From Mycoemilia scoparia (Eukaryota > Kickxellomycota > Kickxellomycetes > Kickxellales > Kickxellaceae): a DNA stretch of 64,000 nt. The number at the start of each line of letters is the position of its first letter. Within the stretch, counting starts at the first letter, position 1. Positions 33,454-45,178 of this stretch are shown here, piece after piece. Where the stretch lies: positions 186,001 through 250,000 of the forward strand of contig JANBPU010000005.1 in the NCBI GenBank assembly GCA_027575805.1, given 5' to 3'. The notes under the pieces were generated by a model. That model was not told where the DNA came from, did no database searches, and saw only the letters and a list, made by a program, of their open reading frames with translations. The translations under genes and the position numbers were made by a program.

Positions 33454-34945
33454 ATGATTCTCCTAGAGCCTGATAGCTTTGTTCTAAAAAAGTCCCTTCT
33501 TTCGTGCTTTACAAGGTAACAGCTTTAATAGCATGTAGAGGCAGAGCAACAACATATAATTTAGACTAAAATTTAAGAGAAAATGCAATAAACCCATGTT
33601 TACTCTTACACGGAATTTACTATAGCGAGAAGCGTGATATTGTCGACATTAAGCTGGTCGATTTCGACAACGTGCTGTACCACATTGTTACACCCGATGA
33701 CAATAATGTCAACCATTTGAACTTCTCGATGCAGATGCGCTGCTTCAATGAGGCTATGGGATATGGTGCTGGTGATGTGCTTCAGCGCATATATGGTAAC
33801 TATATAGATCCTAACACCGCGCAGGGATACAATGTTACACTCAGATTTGACCTTGACCAGCTGCCTGAGGATGCTGGTAAGATATATAAATTGCATCAGT
33901 GTATTTAGATAAACGATATGAATAGTGAAAGTCTTGTTCAATAACTGCCAATTCTGATGCTATGTGTTGTATTAAAATATAGAGGGTTTGGCACAGCGTG
34001 TATCTGAAGTTAAACGCATGATCATATCAGCACCTTTTGAACAGGCCATTCAATACTGGGAGTCGAAGCCCGAGCAGCCTGGTCCACTAATGGCCCTCCC
34101 CTACAGAGAGAATGAAACCCTTTATGTACAGGCGCATGTTGACAGAATCACAGTTATATTCTCTGTTCTCTTTAAAGAAGAGATGGATCAAGTATTTGGC
34201 AAAGTTTTCCTCCAGGTAATATTCCTAAATCACTATATCTGGTAAAAACATATCTGGTGAATTCATAGCTATAGTTTACTGATAGTGCACTACTAATTGA
34301 ATAGGAATTCGTTGATGTTAGACGTCAGGGCGTTCTTCCTAACGCACCACAAGTGTTGTATTCTAGCCGCGACCCACCTCTTGAAATCAGAGATGTTGTT
34401 AAATTCACGCCGGGAGAGAACCGAGGATTTGTGACATTTAGTAAGACATATATAATATCTACATAGACCAATTCTATTAAACTATTACACGAGAATTTTG
34501 GTGCTGAATAAATACTTTGCTATAATAGTTTTGACTCCCCGTCACTTTGCCGATCTTGAGGTCCGCGAAAAGACTATATCACAAATTCCATTGTTCAGAG
34601 ACTATCTGCAATACCACATCAAGTGCGCTAAGGCCTACATGCACTCTCGTATGCGAACCCGTGTTTCAGATTTCCTCAAGGTATTGAACAGAGCCAAACC
34701 AGATCACAGCGCCATTCACTCAGAAAAGAGGACAGTAAGGTATGTTTGTCTTTCTAACTAAAATTTATCAGCACTGATGTATACTTATAATTTACTAACC
34801 TGGATTGCCAATTTTACACATAAATGCATATACACATTTAAACCAATCTGTCACAATAAACAGTGGTCGCTACTTCCGCTCTCAACCAGGTGTGTTAATT
34901 TCTGCCCGCTCCTCTACGCAAGGATCTGAAGCAATACTAGAGTAA
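33454..34945 (+). CDS. ARC35: ARPC2 (p34-Arc), Arp2/3 complex subunit 2
   Basis: Core subunit of the Arp2/3 complex, which nucleates branched actin at endocytic patches; with ARPC4 it contacts the mother filament. Six exons: 33454-33515, 33626-33876, 33983-34215, 34305-34440, 34529-34739, 34864-34945, giving 324 aa, the family length. The start MILLEPDSF and later blocks ([83 protein letters not shown]) line up with animal ARPC2 in order. All five introns are GT-AG with consistent phases. Exon 6 ends with a short tail after VSGRYFRSQ. Confidence 0.95.
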
Positions 34946-35340
34946 CATATTAACAGCCAGAAATCACCATTGGATACTTCTACATAAGTAAAAGGCTTAT
35001 TAAGAGAGTGTATGTTCAGTATTTGCAAATTCATCTTAGCGGTTTGTATAATCAATAAATCCACATAGTAAATGCTTTGTAAGCCAATGTTGCTGGTTTA
35101 GTTGGTAAAATACAAAATGTCAATGGTACTGTAATATCCTTCGTGTGGCTTGTAGGTTGCTAGATTATGACTTTATTTCGCAACAAAACAGACAAAAATG
35201 TTACCAAAAAATTAAAGCACACATATAATACAATCACAAATATCGGTACAGGAAATATTGCTATGGTTATCATAATAGTATTATTATTAGTATCAGTACT
35301 CACCTAAAAGCCTTGAGTCAATCGCTACCCAAGAATATGG

Positions 35341-35451
35341 GCAATAATTTTTGAAGGGCTAAATCAATATTATCAATGATAGTATAGGCTGACCAGTATG
35401 AATGATGAAACTGACCTAGTAGCAAAAAATTAGCCCTTCAAAAATAATGAT
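35341..35451. mobile_element. MITE family 1 copy (111 bp), left of a tandem pair
   Basis: Ends GCAATAATTTTTGAAGGGCT and AGCCCTTCAAAAATAATGAT are inverted. Flanks are GAATATGG and CCATATGG (6 of 8). The right flank is also the left flank of the next copy. Confidence 0.8.
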
Positions 35452-35459
35452 CCATATGG

Positions 35460-35568
35460 GCAATAATTTTTGAAGAGTGAATTTTGGGAACCAATAATTA
35501 TAGGGGCAATCGCAGCCTAATGGATGTCCAGTTTTACTAGTAAACTTTCACCCTTCAAAAATTATGAC
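35460..35568. mobile_element. MITE family 1 copy (109 bp), right of a tandem pair
   Basis: Ends GCAATAATTTTTGAAGAGTG and CACCCTTCAAAAATTATGAC are inverted. Flanking octamers are CCATATGG and CCATATGC (7 of 8). Confidence 0.85.
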
Positions 35569-36060
35569 CCATATGCATGCTGGATCCAAGTTGTGTATTG
35601 CACAGCAATGCAGATTCTAGTATTTAGTATTGCAATTCCAACAAGAAAGAATGATATGTGTCGCAGATGAATGTGCTGATAACACCTAACCAACAGGAAC
35701 AGTTGAAATGCTATCAATTTTTACCAAATATATTTTTATGGCCACCACATATAATATCAGATTCGACCATCTTATGGTCACTTGATTCCTTCCGAGCGTG
35801 AGAAAGTATCCGCCATACAAAGAAACAAAATGCCAAAATAGACTGTATTTGTATTGCAAATGTAGCCAAGAACAATGGTTGCAATGCAATGTTAGGGAAA
35901 TGCAAATCGACGATGGTAGTAATGGTGATGATGATGGTGATGGTGGCGAAGATTACGATCTTGAAGAAAAGAGTTGCAGGTGTTTTCTAGAGAGGGCATT
36001 TATAGAGATATACTTTTAGGAGTTTATTTGCGGGAAGGGTCCTGTATTTTATTCGTATGT

Positions 36061-36140
36061 ATCATAATTTTTGAAGGTGAATATTTATAGGGGCAAACAC
36101 AGCCAAATGAGTGACTCTATAGCCCTTCAAAAATAACTAC
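36061..36140. mobile_element. MITE family 1 copy (80 bp) with perfect 8-bp target duplication
   Basis: ATCATAATTTTTGAAGG ... CCCTTCAAAAATAACTAC is bracketed by TCGTATGT at 36053-36060 and 36141-36148. This copy best defines the element ends. Confidence 0.9.
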
Positions 36141-36822
36141 TCGTATGTTATTTAGAGTAAAGTGTATATGACAGATGGCAGCGATGCATTGCAAACTTGG
36201 TTAGACTGGCTTTTGAGGTTTTTCATAATATTATTGCTTATTAGAATGAAAGAAGGCGTAAGGCTGATATTGGGCACTGATTTTAGGGCAAGGGGACGTC
36301 CCATCCTCTTCATCGCCTAGACAACAGCGTCCTGTTTCCTACTATGATTGCCGGAGATGGCGACTATTAAGATATGCTCCGCAAATGTGTGGGAAAGCGT
36401 GGGAGAGTTAATGTAGTCCATCGACAACAGAATGCTTAGGAAACAGGGGGGCGAGGTGGCTCTACCTTGGTAACATCACAAACACATACAGGCACCACCC
36501 TCGTGACCCATGATTCTCGCCACACACCATTATGCAAAGTAAAAGCATGCTCCAAAGGCCAACACGGTTTGCAACAGAAATCAAAAACAATATCTGTAGT
36601 GGTTGTTGTGTGGTCATGGTACTTTGGCCAGAGAGATCAAAGCGTGGGAAAGTTGGCCATTTCATGTCAGAGCCTACCAGCAAGAAAGAAAGATCTCTCG
36701 ATTTCTTGAGCGCCTGGGCCTATCGGCAGCTGCCAGTGACGATTGGATTTGGCATATTAGTCAAGGTATTTCTGGTCATTTGCTCAAGCGGCAAAGCAGT
36801 CCTTGTGACTCTTCAAAAAGAG

Positions 36823-36830
36823 TATAAAAG
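36823..36830 (+). promoter_or_regulatory. Possible TATA box upstream of HPD
   Basis: TATAAAAG, about 220 bp before the HPD start. A TATATAAA at about 37001 is an alternative. Confidence 0.35.
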
Positions 36831-37052
36831 GACAGGGGGTGAAAGGGATCCTGGCGCAGTACCACAAGATATTTGTATCGTTTCCAATACCCTCTTCTTG
36901 ATAAAACCAACCCAATACTGCTACAACTTATTCGAAGCGAGACAACCAACGTAACTTTATATACCGAACAGATTAGATTGCACATATTTTCGTCTACTTA
37001 TATATAAACATATCTCTTCATCTTGACCAGACTATCTACACGCAATATCGGA

Positions 37053-38434
37053 ATGACATCCTACTTTGATAAAGGCACCAAGCCAGATTTCAACTACGAA
37101 GCATTTGGTATGTTATACCTCCTTCCTTTAAAGAACAAATCTCTGTTTGATGAAAACGGCCTTAGCATGGAAGCCATACTGCTGTTCATATAAGCATAAA
37201 TAGCCTGCGTGCACTTAGCCGCAGCCTAATATTGAAAGCAGCACTCTCATGGATTTCATAGAGCCGTGTTAGGAATGCACAAAGCGTGAGAAAAACAGTT
37301 ACTAACCAAATTACCCAATGTTTGTTACCATTACCGCTATTTGGTATAGATCACGTAACCTGGTGGGTCGGTAACGCCAAGCAAGCCGCAAGTTACTACT
37401 GCAGCAACTTTGGATTCAAGCCACTGGCATATAAAGGGCTGGAGACAGGAGAAAGAAATGTCGTGTCCCATGTAGTGTACAACAACAAGGCAGTGTTCCA
37501 ATTCCAGTCGGCCCTAAAACCTGGAAACAAGGAGTTCACCGAATTTATCGGCCAGCACGGAGACGGGGTTAAGAATGTGGCATTTAGTGTTGACGACGCC
37601 AGGGCGTGCTTCCAGATGGCAGTGGATGGCGGGGCAGCAGCAGTGAAGGAGCCATGGGAGGAAGAAGACGAGCACGGAAAAGTCGTCATGGCCACTGTGT
37701 CGGTTTATGGCGACACGGACCACACTTTTGTGCAGCGCCAAGGATATAGGGGCATTTTCCTTCCAGGATACAGGCAGGGCACATCAAATAGGGCTTTCGA
37801 GATTCTGGAAAATGTTCCGGTCAACTACATCGACCATTGTGTCAGCAACCAACCAAGTGACATGATGGCTGAAGTATGCAAGCGCTACGAGAGGATGCTC
37901 GGCTTCCATCGCTTCTGGTCAGTGGACGACAAGGAGGTTTGCACAGACTACAGCTCGCTGAGATCCGTTGTCATGGCGGAGTATAACGAAAAAGTAAAGA
38001 TGCCAATCAACGAGCCAGCGCCCGGAAAGGGCAAGAGCCAGATCGACGAGTACATCGAGTTTTATGGCGGGCCAGGCATCCAGCACATTGCAATCAACAC
38101 ACCAGACGTGATAGAAGCAGTCAGGCATATGCGCGAGCGCGGTGCTGAGTTCCTGCGCACACCACACACATACTACGAATCCCTCCGCGAGAGGCTCAAG
38201 ACCTCGCTGGTGGACATAAAGGAGGATCTGGCCGTTCTTGAAGAGCTGGGCATCCTTGTGGACTACGATGACAACGGGTACCTTCTTCAGATCTTCACCC
38301 GTCCACTGCAGGACCGCCCCACACTGTTCTTGGAGTTTATTCAGCGCAATAATCACCAGGGATTCGGTCAGGGCAACTTCAAGGCGCTGTTCGAGGCCAT
38401 TGAGAGAGAGCAGGCAGACAGAGGCAACCTGTAA
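37053..38434 (+). CDS. HPD: 4-hydroxyphenylpyruvate dioxygenase
   Basis: Non-haem Fe(II) enzyme converting 4-hydroxyphenylpyruvate to homogentisate in tyrosine degradation; homogentisate can feed the TCA cycle or polymerise to pyomelanin. Two exons: 37053-37107 and 37350-38434, giving 379 aa, normal for the family. Exon 1 reads MTSYFDKGTKPDFNYEAF; the junction restores DHVTWWVGNAKQAASYYC. The iron ligands are H181 (NYIDHCVSN), H264 (GIQHIAIN) and E347 (LFLEFIQR). Other blocks: YGDTDHTFVQR, FHRFWSVDD, INEPAPGKGKSQIDEY, LQIFTRPLQDRPTLF and RNNHQGFGQGNFKALFEAIE. The intron is GTATGT-AG, 242 nt. Confidence 0.97.
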
Positions 38435-39519
38435 AGCAACAGGCCTGTTTTTAACCATATTTCAAGTTAGTCAGCCTTTATCCATTTTGGTTTAGGGGCT
38501 TTTCTTGCAGAATAGCAATTGTATCAGTGAGTTTTAATAAACTGTCCAATCTTTACAAAGACCTATTTGCTGGAGTCGGGCAATGCGGCCAAAGTGCAGC
38601 CCAATCTGCAAGAAATGCATGTGTAGGGCTGGAAAAAGGGAGCGAGTGGGAGGGGGTCGTTAGCCCGGCCTCAGGCAGAAATATGCATGATGCACAGGCG
38701 CACATCAACCCAACCTTTCTTGCCGCCCTTGGCCACGACCACCCCGCTTCGACATTGTGTCCTGGGCTGGGGTTTGCCGCGATTGGCTGGGCAGCATGGT
38801 TGTGAGTGGTTATCGGGCGCACAGTTCTTTAGTTTGATTGCTGGAGCAATCCCGATAACATAACTTCCTTCTCTTTTCTGCGCTGTATACTTTTAAAAGT
38901 GAAAATTCCCAAGATCTGTTCCGCTCCTTTTTTATCTTGCCTATTCAGCGCGCGCGCACACACACACATACTCGCACTTCCTATTTCCGCTCCTTGCTTT
39001 ATTTATCTCTTAGAGCTCAGCCACATATTGTTGCTTCCTTTTCTTTAGCCACCTAAATCTCTTTGTCTGGCACCTGTTTGCCATTTCTCTTTAATTCCTT
39101 CCTCTTCATAATCAATCATCAATCATAGGTGCCCGACCCTAAACATACACACAAGCCTGTGCTCCGTTAAATCCTCTAACAGTCGTTTACTGCTTTGCCA
39201 CCAGGTTTCTTCTACTGCCTTCATATTTGTCAATTCCCTAGCTGCCATTGATTGCTGGGCATTATCTTTTCGCTCACATCTACTTGCTGGCTCTTGTCTC
39301 TTTCTTCCATTGTTCTTGCTCTGCTTTATTCTGGCCTACTCTTTTTCAGTTAACCAAGCACGTTTGTACGCACGCACACACACACACACACAGAATCCTC
39401 TCCTGCTTGGTAAACACTTTCTACACACCTGTAGTCACCACCATATTCTTAATACATACACGCACACGCATTCTTTCGCTTGCTAGCCTGTTCTTTGGTC
39501 TGCGCTTATCATATCTGTA
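38435..39519. other. Intergenic region HPD / SWIRM gene (1.1 kb)
   Basis: A GC-richer block at about 38570-38820 is open in both directions without recognisable protein features. Pyrimidine-rich DNA follows, with (CA)n tracts near 38949-38968 and 39370-39392. Confidence 0.45.
39370..39392. repeat. (CA)n microsatellite
   Basis: CGCACGCACACACACACACA in the leader region of the SWIRM gene. Confidence 0.8.
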
Positions 39520-40602
39520 ATGAATACCCGTCTAGCTGCCGCTCCGTCGCCCTCCTCAATGCCTGTTACTTCGCGCAGGCATTCCTTGGGCATGCCTCGC
39601 ATCAACAAGCGCAAGCAATCGCACCCTATGCGCTCCCCAATCCCCTCTAATATCACCACTAATCTATATGACCGGCCCGATGCCGGCTCTCCCTTAAAAA
39701 GCTGCCAGCAACAGGCTGCAATGACTACCGATAGGGCCTTTTGCTTCTCCTTCCTCGACGACTATTCCAGGAATCAACAGGCATACATCAAGGCATTGCA
39801 TGGCCCGGGATCCACTGGCGCTGGGTCATACGGTGTAGTGGGCGGTCAAAAGTCCAGTTCGCCGCCTTCAAGCATTGGTGCGTCTCATATGAGTGGCAAT
39901 GGTGTCGGAGGCGGAAGAATGGGTGGTTTTGCGCGCAATTCATCTGTTGCCAGCGGAACAGATGACACTTCGAGGAGAGCTCGTGGTGGCGCTGGTGGGT
40001 CCTCCTCAACTGGAAATAACAGTGAAGGCGACGATTCAAGCATTGCCAACAATTCGATGATCACACCATCGGCTACCAGCGGAGTGCGTAAACGCGTGCG
40101 TCAGAATTCGATGTCGAATTCCAATAGTGCTGCTGATGGCGGGGATGGCGGTGATAGGGGCAATGATGACGACCTATCAGCCATGGACTTGGATAGCGAT
40201 GACAGCGAATACATGAGTTTGGTCCCACCAAACAACAGGTCTTCGGTCAAGTGGACAAAGGCAGAGCCCATCAACATATCCAACAAGCCCTACTTTTCGA
40301 AACTCGCACCGGCTGAGCAGCATTGCTGCTCGGTTTTGCGCATTGCACCAGAACAGTATCTGACTATCAAACGCACTTTGATCCGTGAGGGCAGGACACG
40401 CCAAGCCGGCACCTTCAAGAAGCGGGATGCGCAGCGATTGTGTCGAATTGACGTCAACAAAACCAGCAAGATATATGAATGGTACGTCAAGATTGGATGG
40501 TTACCAGACAGCAATGGTAACTCGATATACTCAGAGGGTAGTGCTGCTCTAGCTGGCAATACAATTAGCGTTGGTGCAATCAATAGCAACAATAATAATT
40601 AG
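39520..40602 (+). CDS. SWIRM-domain chromatin/transcription protein (Laf1/Fun19-like)
   Basis: Single exon, 360 aa. The C-terminal part (about residues 250-340) is a SWIRM domain: KPYFSKLAPAEQHCCSVLRI, PEQYLTIKRTLIREG, and KKRDAQRLCRIDVNKTSKIYEWYVKIGWLP. In fungi this arrangement is found in small SWIRM proteins such as fission yeast Laf1/Laf2 and yeast Fun19, linked to histone deacetylase or silencing complexes. The N-terminal 240 residues are Ser/Gly/Asn-rich and look disordered, apart from a basic stretch (GMPRINKRKQSHPMRSPIPSN) and a short hydrophobic DRAFCFSFLDDYSRNQQ segment. The SWIRM fold usually binds DNA or nucleosomes or mediates protein contacts; the exact complex is not evident. 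It ends with an Asn run. Confidence 0.85.
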   Translation: MNTRLAAAPSPSSMPVTSRRHSLGMPRINKRKQSHPMRSPIPSNITTNLYDRPDAGSPLKSCQQQAAMTTDRAFCFSFLDDYSRNQQAYIKALHGPGSTGAGSYGVVGGQKSSSPPSSIGASHMSGNGVGGGRMGGFARNSSVASGTDDTSRRARGGAGGSSSTGNNSEGDDSSIANNSMITPSATSGVRKRVRQNSMSNSNSAADGGDGGDRGNDDDLSAMDLDSDDSEYMSLVPPNNRSSVKWTKAEPINISNKPYFSKLAPAEQHCCSVLRIAPEQYLTIKRTLIREGRTRQAGTFKKRDAQRLCRIDVNKTSKIYEWYVKIGWLPDSNGNSIYSEGSAALAGNTISVGAINSNNNN

Positions 40603-40937
40603 TCATTGAGATGCGGATATATAAACATGCTGTGTAGTATATCTTTTATCTTTTTAATGTTTTTCTATCTATTCTCCTATTCGTCACCCCCACCCTACAC
40701 GTCCAAATACTTTTACCACAAATACGCCTTTTATAGCTGTTTATTCTTTTTAAATTCTTGTATTAATTTGACTTTTTCCATTCTTTTTATTACCAATGTC
40801 TTATGCATTACACACTCCCCACCCCCTTTCTTCCCACTCTCCTCTCTCAATTCCCTTTTCTATCACTTTATTTTATTTTTATACACAATTATCAATAGTA
40901 TTGCTACTAACGAATTTCAAAAATACATGTCATATGG

Positions 40938-41052
40938 ATCATAATTTTTGAAGAGTGAGTGTTTACTAGTAAAACTGGGCTCCCATTTGGCTGTGATTGT
41001 TGCTCCTATAATCATTAGCAGTCATCAAAAGGTACTTTTCAAAAATTATCAC
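40938..41052. mobile_element. MITE family 1 copy (115 bp)
   Basis: Ends ATCATAATTTTTGAAGAGTG and CTTTTCAAAAATTATCAC are inverted. Flanks TCATATGG and TCATATTA match at six of eight positions. The interior is in the opposite orientation to most copies (CCCATTTGGCTGTGATTG). Confidence 0.85.
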
Positions 41053-41313
41053 TCATATTATAAACTAAAATATGATTTATAGATCAATCAACAAACAAAT
41101 TGGGTAAAAAGTGAGATGCGCCCATCATTAGCTAATTGATTATGATGTCATTTCAAAGAGCCCATTATCTGACGAGCATGCAGTCAAATTTGGGAAGGGT
41201 CTAGATTATCACAAGGATGCCATCAATCATTCTTTCTATATCTTTTTACATAGAGAAAGAGAGAGAGAGAATTACATGTGATGAGGTTTATTTTATCTTG
41301 TCATGGATAACAA

Positions 41314-41650
41314 TATGGCAGAATCTCCTCTAAAAGGATACTAGGATATTTCCTTGGATACTAGCCAATCACCACTGAGACACCAACTAAAATATATGGG
41401 TTATGTTCTGATTTGCAGGGAATGCACGAGGGTATCTGTCTGTCCCCTTTTCGTAGAGAACTTGCCATATATAAAAGTAGGTTGTGGTTTTATTGATACT
41501 GTATTTTAAAGAGATGTGCAAGGGCGATTTTAAACTAAATGGCAAGCTCTTTATTAAAAGTGAACAATCCTGTATGCCCATTTGCCTCCAACAAATTTGG
41601 CCCATAAGGCATCCAGTTTAGGCTTGCATTGGAGAGATTTTCTTGTTACA
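41314..41650. repeat. Dispersed repeat family 2, composite copy
   Basis: ATGGCAGAATCTCCTCTAAA at the left. At about 41588-41642, CAAATTTGGCCCATAAGGCA and TTTAGGCTTGCATTGGAGAG are the reverse complement of the 23990-24044 copy at roughly 80% identity. The part between may be one longer element or two nested ones. Confidence 0.55.
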
Positions 41651-42656
41651 CTTTTAGATGAGATTCTGTCAAATACCAAGTCTAAGAAGCTCGACTTTGG
41701 AACAATACAGCAGATACTGTTCATATTGAGATTTTGGGATAAGGCTGTAGTACAGCATTTGCAGCCTGGATGGGCAGAACTTTGTGGTTTGCTTTTACTT
41801 ACTGGCTTGGGGATGTTGTTCTTATCTATTATCAATAAACAAGCCCAACTTGTTTGGGTCAAAGAAAACGTAAACATGCCTTTCTTTGTGTATGCAATGT
41901 TGTTGTAAGCAATAATAAGCAAACTTTATGTATGACAAGCCAACCTGCTGTTGAATCAGCTTATTGTGTACGTTTGTTTTTGGGAAAAGTCAAAAAGAAT
42001 ACCAGCGCATAATGTACATTAATCACAAACCTAGCTAAAACGGAGTAGATTATCCGCCCTTACTTGATAACATAATGGATTTTCTGTCAGTATCTCTGTG
42101 GCAGTTACTTGAACTAAATTCAAGTGATCTAACAATAAAATAGTTTGGCTTTTACCTTAGTATAGTGTTTACACAGCTTAATCTAGCTTAAAAATGCTAT
42201 GAGGTATACTTTTAAGTATACGTAGGCTCTATTTAATTAATTTTAGATTTTTCCAAAGTTATATAATAACAAATGTTAAATTGAGAATAATATATATATG
42301 AAGTTTAGGCATACTTTAATAAGACTTTGGAAATAATAAACAATATCTGAAAGGTGGTGCTGATGGTAACTACCTTTGAGTAAGAATAATAGCCAAACTA
42401 AATTATTTTTAATCATGGAATGCTAAGCATGCGTTGGTGGTGTTTGATGATGAAGCATTCATACTGCATTGTCATACTTGTTTGATTTGTTGCGTTTATT
42501 TCTTTGTGAGGGAAAGCAAATACTAAATTGAAAGCTTCGCATTCTTTCTGTTCCCTTTATTCTCCTCATTTTCTGCATTATCTGTGCTTTAAATACACAT
42601 TTCTGAGCCACGGATAGGTACACATACACACAATTCGCAAGGCTAAAATTCAATAA

Positions 42657-43462
42657 ATGGCAACACCATATAATTCAAATTATCAACCAGCCAGTCAAGC
42701 TGCTAGCTCCTCATATCAGTCATACCAGCAATTAGGTTCACATGCTGTAAACGTTGAGGGCGGAAATGTCCAACCAACTCCTGGAGATGCTAACGAAGGT
42801 CAGAGAATCAGTCGGTATGAAACCAGCATTAATTTGAGACCCGATGCAGAGGCTGGGCTGGCATATGCTCTCGGGTGTATAACAGGTATCCATCTTTCTT
42901 TTAGAGCAAACGTTTTTGTGAGTATATTTCACAGCAATGCCTTTAATATTATGCATTTGCCATTATAGGTGTAGCACTATTAATACTTGAACGGAAAAAT
43001 GACTACGTTCGTTATCATGCTTGGCAATCATGCATGCTTTCTGCAGCAGCATTCGTAAGTAAACCAAGGATACTGCCCCTTTATCTTAATGCCGTATAAT
43101 ACCAGCAATGGCTAAACTCTATTCATTAATACGCCCTGGTGGCGGTAGTAGTGGCGGGTATAACAAGCTAACAATCTCCTTTGGATTTCCTATCTGTATA
43201 GATTGCCATCATCATCCTTGCCATTATATCTCATACTCTTTCATGGATTATGTTCCTCGCATTTCTAATCATCTCTGTATATATGGGGTAAGTTGAATGT
43301 GTCTAAAAGCTCGCCTATTTAGCTCATTGGATTATCAACACGGACTTAAATTGCTTTTTGCTAATGTATAGTCGAAGGGCCTACATAGATGGAGCCACAT
43401 TCTATCGCTTCCAATTGCCCTATATTGGATCTATGGCCGCGGATTGGGTGGACTGCGAATAG
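42657..43462 (+). CDS. UPF0132/DUF4870-like small membrane protein
   Basis: Four exons: 42657-42885, 42969-43054, 43202-43287, 43372-43462, giving 163 aa. The N-terminal 60 or so residues are Gln/Ser/Asn-rich and cytosolic-looking. Three hydrophobic segments follow: AGLAYALGCITGVALLILE, WQSCMLSAAAFIAIIILAII and SWIMFLAFLIISVYMG. The core LERKNDYVRYHAWQSCMLSA and the ending RLPYIG-like FQLPYIGSMAADWVDCE match the UPF0132/DUF4870 family, known from archaea, bacteria and fungi. Function is unknown; the fold is related to Tic20-like membrane proteins. Introns are GT-AG with consistent phases (1, 0, 2). Small exons make this gene easy to miss. Confidence 0.82.
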
Positions 43463-43730
43463 GCCTATATTTAGCATTTATTTCATTTCCAAGACCTTGT
43501 ACAAGAAGCGAACGCATGTATAGCATACTTACGGACTTTTACTTAAAACTAATTTATCATAAACAATATCTCCCTCCTCTATTTGCTGTGCAGGCGATTG
43601 CTAATGAGAGAGAATAGATTAGAGACGTGTATGTTTATTGAAAACTACTGTTGGATTCTAAAAGGGATTAACTTGGTATAAAAGTATGTGCTGCATGTAA
43701 TTTCTGGCGCTCAAACACTGTTTTATTAAT

Positions 43731-45178
43731 TTAAGATTGACCATTGTTGGACATGAGTTTTGGAGTATTTGGGCCATCAAGGCGAGCAAGAAGGTATTCA
43801 ACCTCGACCTCCTTGGTCAACGGGATGACATACTTTTCGTAAAGGTCAACTACAAGCTTTTTGTCCACACGCAGCTTCTTTTCAACGTCCAATGCATGGT
43901 GATCTGGTGAATGACTGCCATTAGTTTTGCCATTGCCATTGACAGCACCAGTGGATCCATTTAGAGTACCGCTGAGTTTGCCGAGATCCTGCCCATACAC
44001 CTCAACCTTTAGACGAAGACGCTCAAGCAGCTTCTGCTCAACAGCCTTATTTGTCAGTGTCTCCATGATGGCATCGCGGTCTCCTTTCTTGATCATCTCG
44101 ACATACTTGTCGTGGTACTTGGGGTCTTGGAACTTGGATTCGGCTACAAACTTGCCATAGTGAATACGGCGAGACAGAGCCTGGAGACACTCAATGTCCC
44201 TGGTTGCAGCACTGCCATGGTTGGAGTCATCCCCAGCCTCGCACAAAGCGGGCACGACAAACTTGGTGTAGATGGATTTGATTTTGTCATTGACGTTTAC
44301 ATTGTTTGGATGCAATATGTGCGAATACTCTAGTTGGGGCAAAATGGGCTCGGGCAAGTTGCTGGTGAATGGATATTCGTCGGGGCTAATCCAGCAAATT
44401 ACATTACAATTGGAATGTTTTTTGCCATTCCATATGTAAAAAGGCGGTTATGTTTGCATTTGATACTTGTGTGTATGTATGCGTTTGTATGATATGCATG
44501 GTTTCAATACATTGTGATTACATATTAAAAATCCCAACAATTACCTCTGGTAGCGCCTCACTTTGGCTATGTTTTATTTATTGCATGTGTACATGTCCAT
44601 TCCCAAAAATTCAAAATTCATATTAGTAATTCCTTGGCAGACGGGGCATTGCTTCAAACGTGGTGTTTTTGCTAGCATGTATGTGTGTGGTGATAGTGGT
44701 AACAAAGACAGTAGTAGCGAACTTACCATGAACTTGCTCAATCTCTTTTAGGAACCAGTCGAGGAACGAGCCTTGGAAACCATCTTCAAAGGGCGTAACT
44801 CCCGGAGTGTATATCTCAGAGTTGTGCTTGAACTGCGCTCTTTCAACAAGGCCTGGAAGGATAGTACCGTCATGGTTGGTAGAACCAGCAGATACAGTGC
44901 AATAAGTCATATTTTAGGCACAGAGTCAACCTTTGGCGTATACATGGTGGATATTGGAGAATGGTGGCGAGCCAGTGGCAGCTCTGTCCATAGGTGACAT
45001 CTCCTTCCTCAACCATGTTGTCAGGAACAAAGTAATACGGCAGCACCAACAATAATATAGGGTGGCGTATAACAAAGCACGCTGTCTACTTACCAAATAT
45101 AATGGTATCTTCTAGCCTGATAAGGGTCTCGCGAAGATCCTCAAGCTTCAAGGGTGTAGTGTGACTTAACAGATCCAT
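43731..45178 (-). CDS. ARO7: Chorismate mutase (AroQ eukaryotic type)
   Basis: Rearranges chorismate to prephenate, the branch point to Phe and Tyr; yeast Aro7 is activated by Trp and inhibited by Tyr. Exons: 45178-45094, 44852-44727, 44566-44545, 44385-43731, giving 295 aa. The 22-nt third exon is needed to restore VHAKVRRYQSPDEYPF; without it the phases do not match. Catalytic blocks are present: LRETLIRLED (first Arg), GSAATRDIECLQALSRRIHY plus GKFVAESKF (Arg and Lys), and KEVEVEYLLARLDGP at the end. Compared with yeast there is an extra loop of about 30 residues rich in Gly, Asn and Ser (GTLNGSTGAVNGNGKTNGSH) before the last helix. The two flanking introns of the microexon are GT-AG. Confidence 0.93.

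Larger units (their letters stand above)
34946..37052. other. Intergenic region ARPC2 / HPD (2.1 kb)
   Basis: Holds three family 1 elements (35341-35451, 35460-35568, 36061-36140) and the HPD promoter. Overlapping short frames at 36462-36985 look fortuitous. Confidence 0.5.
40603..42656. other. Intergenic region SWIRM / UPF0132 (2.05 kb)
   Basis: Contains a family 1 element (40938-41052), family 2 repeat material (about 41314-41650) and very AT-rich DNA. Overlapping frames at 41554-41922 sit in the repeat area and have no recognised domain. Confidence 0.5.

Noticed and set aside
36462..36985. Cluster of overlapping frames upstream of HPD (up to 140 codons)
   Set aside because: Frames overlap on both strands with no domain, and the HPD TATA-like motif lies inside them.
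38527..38822. Antiparallel open frames of about 90 codons
   Set aside because: Mirror-open frames in a GC-richer patch; no conserved protein features or splice partners seen.
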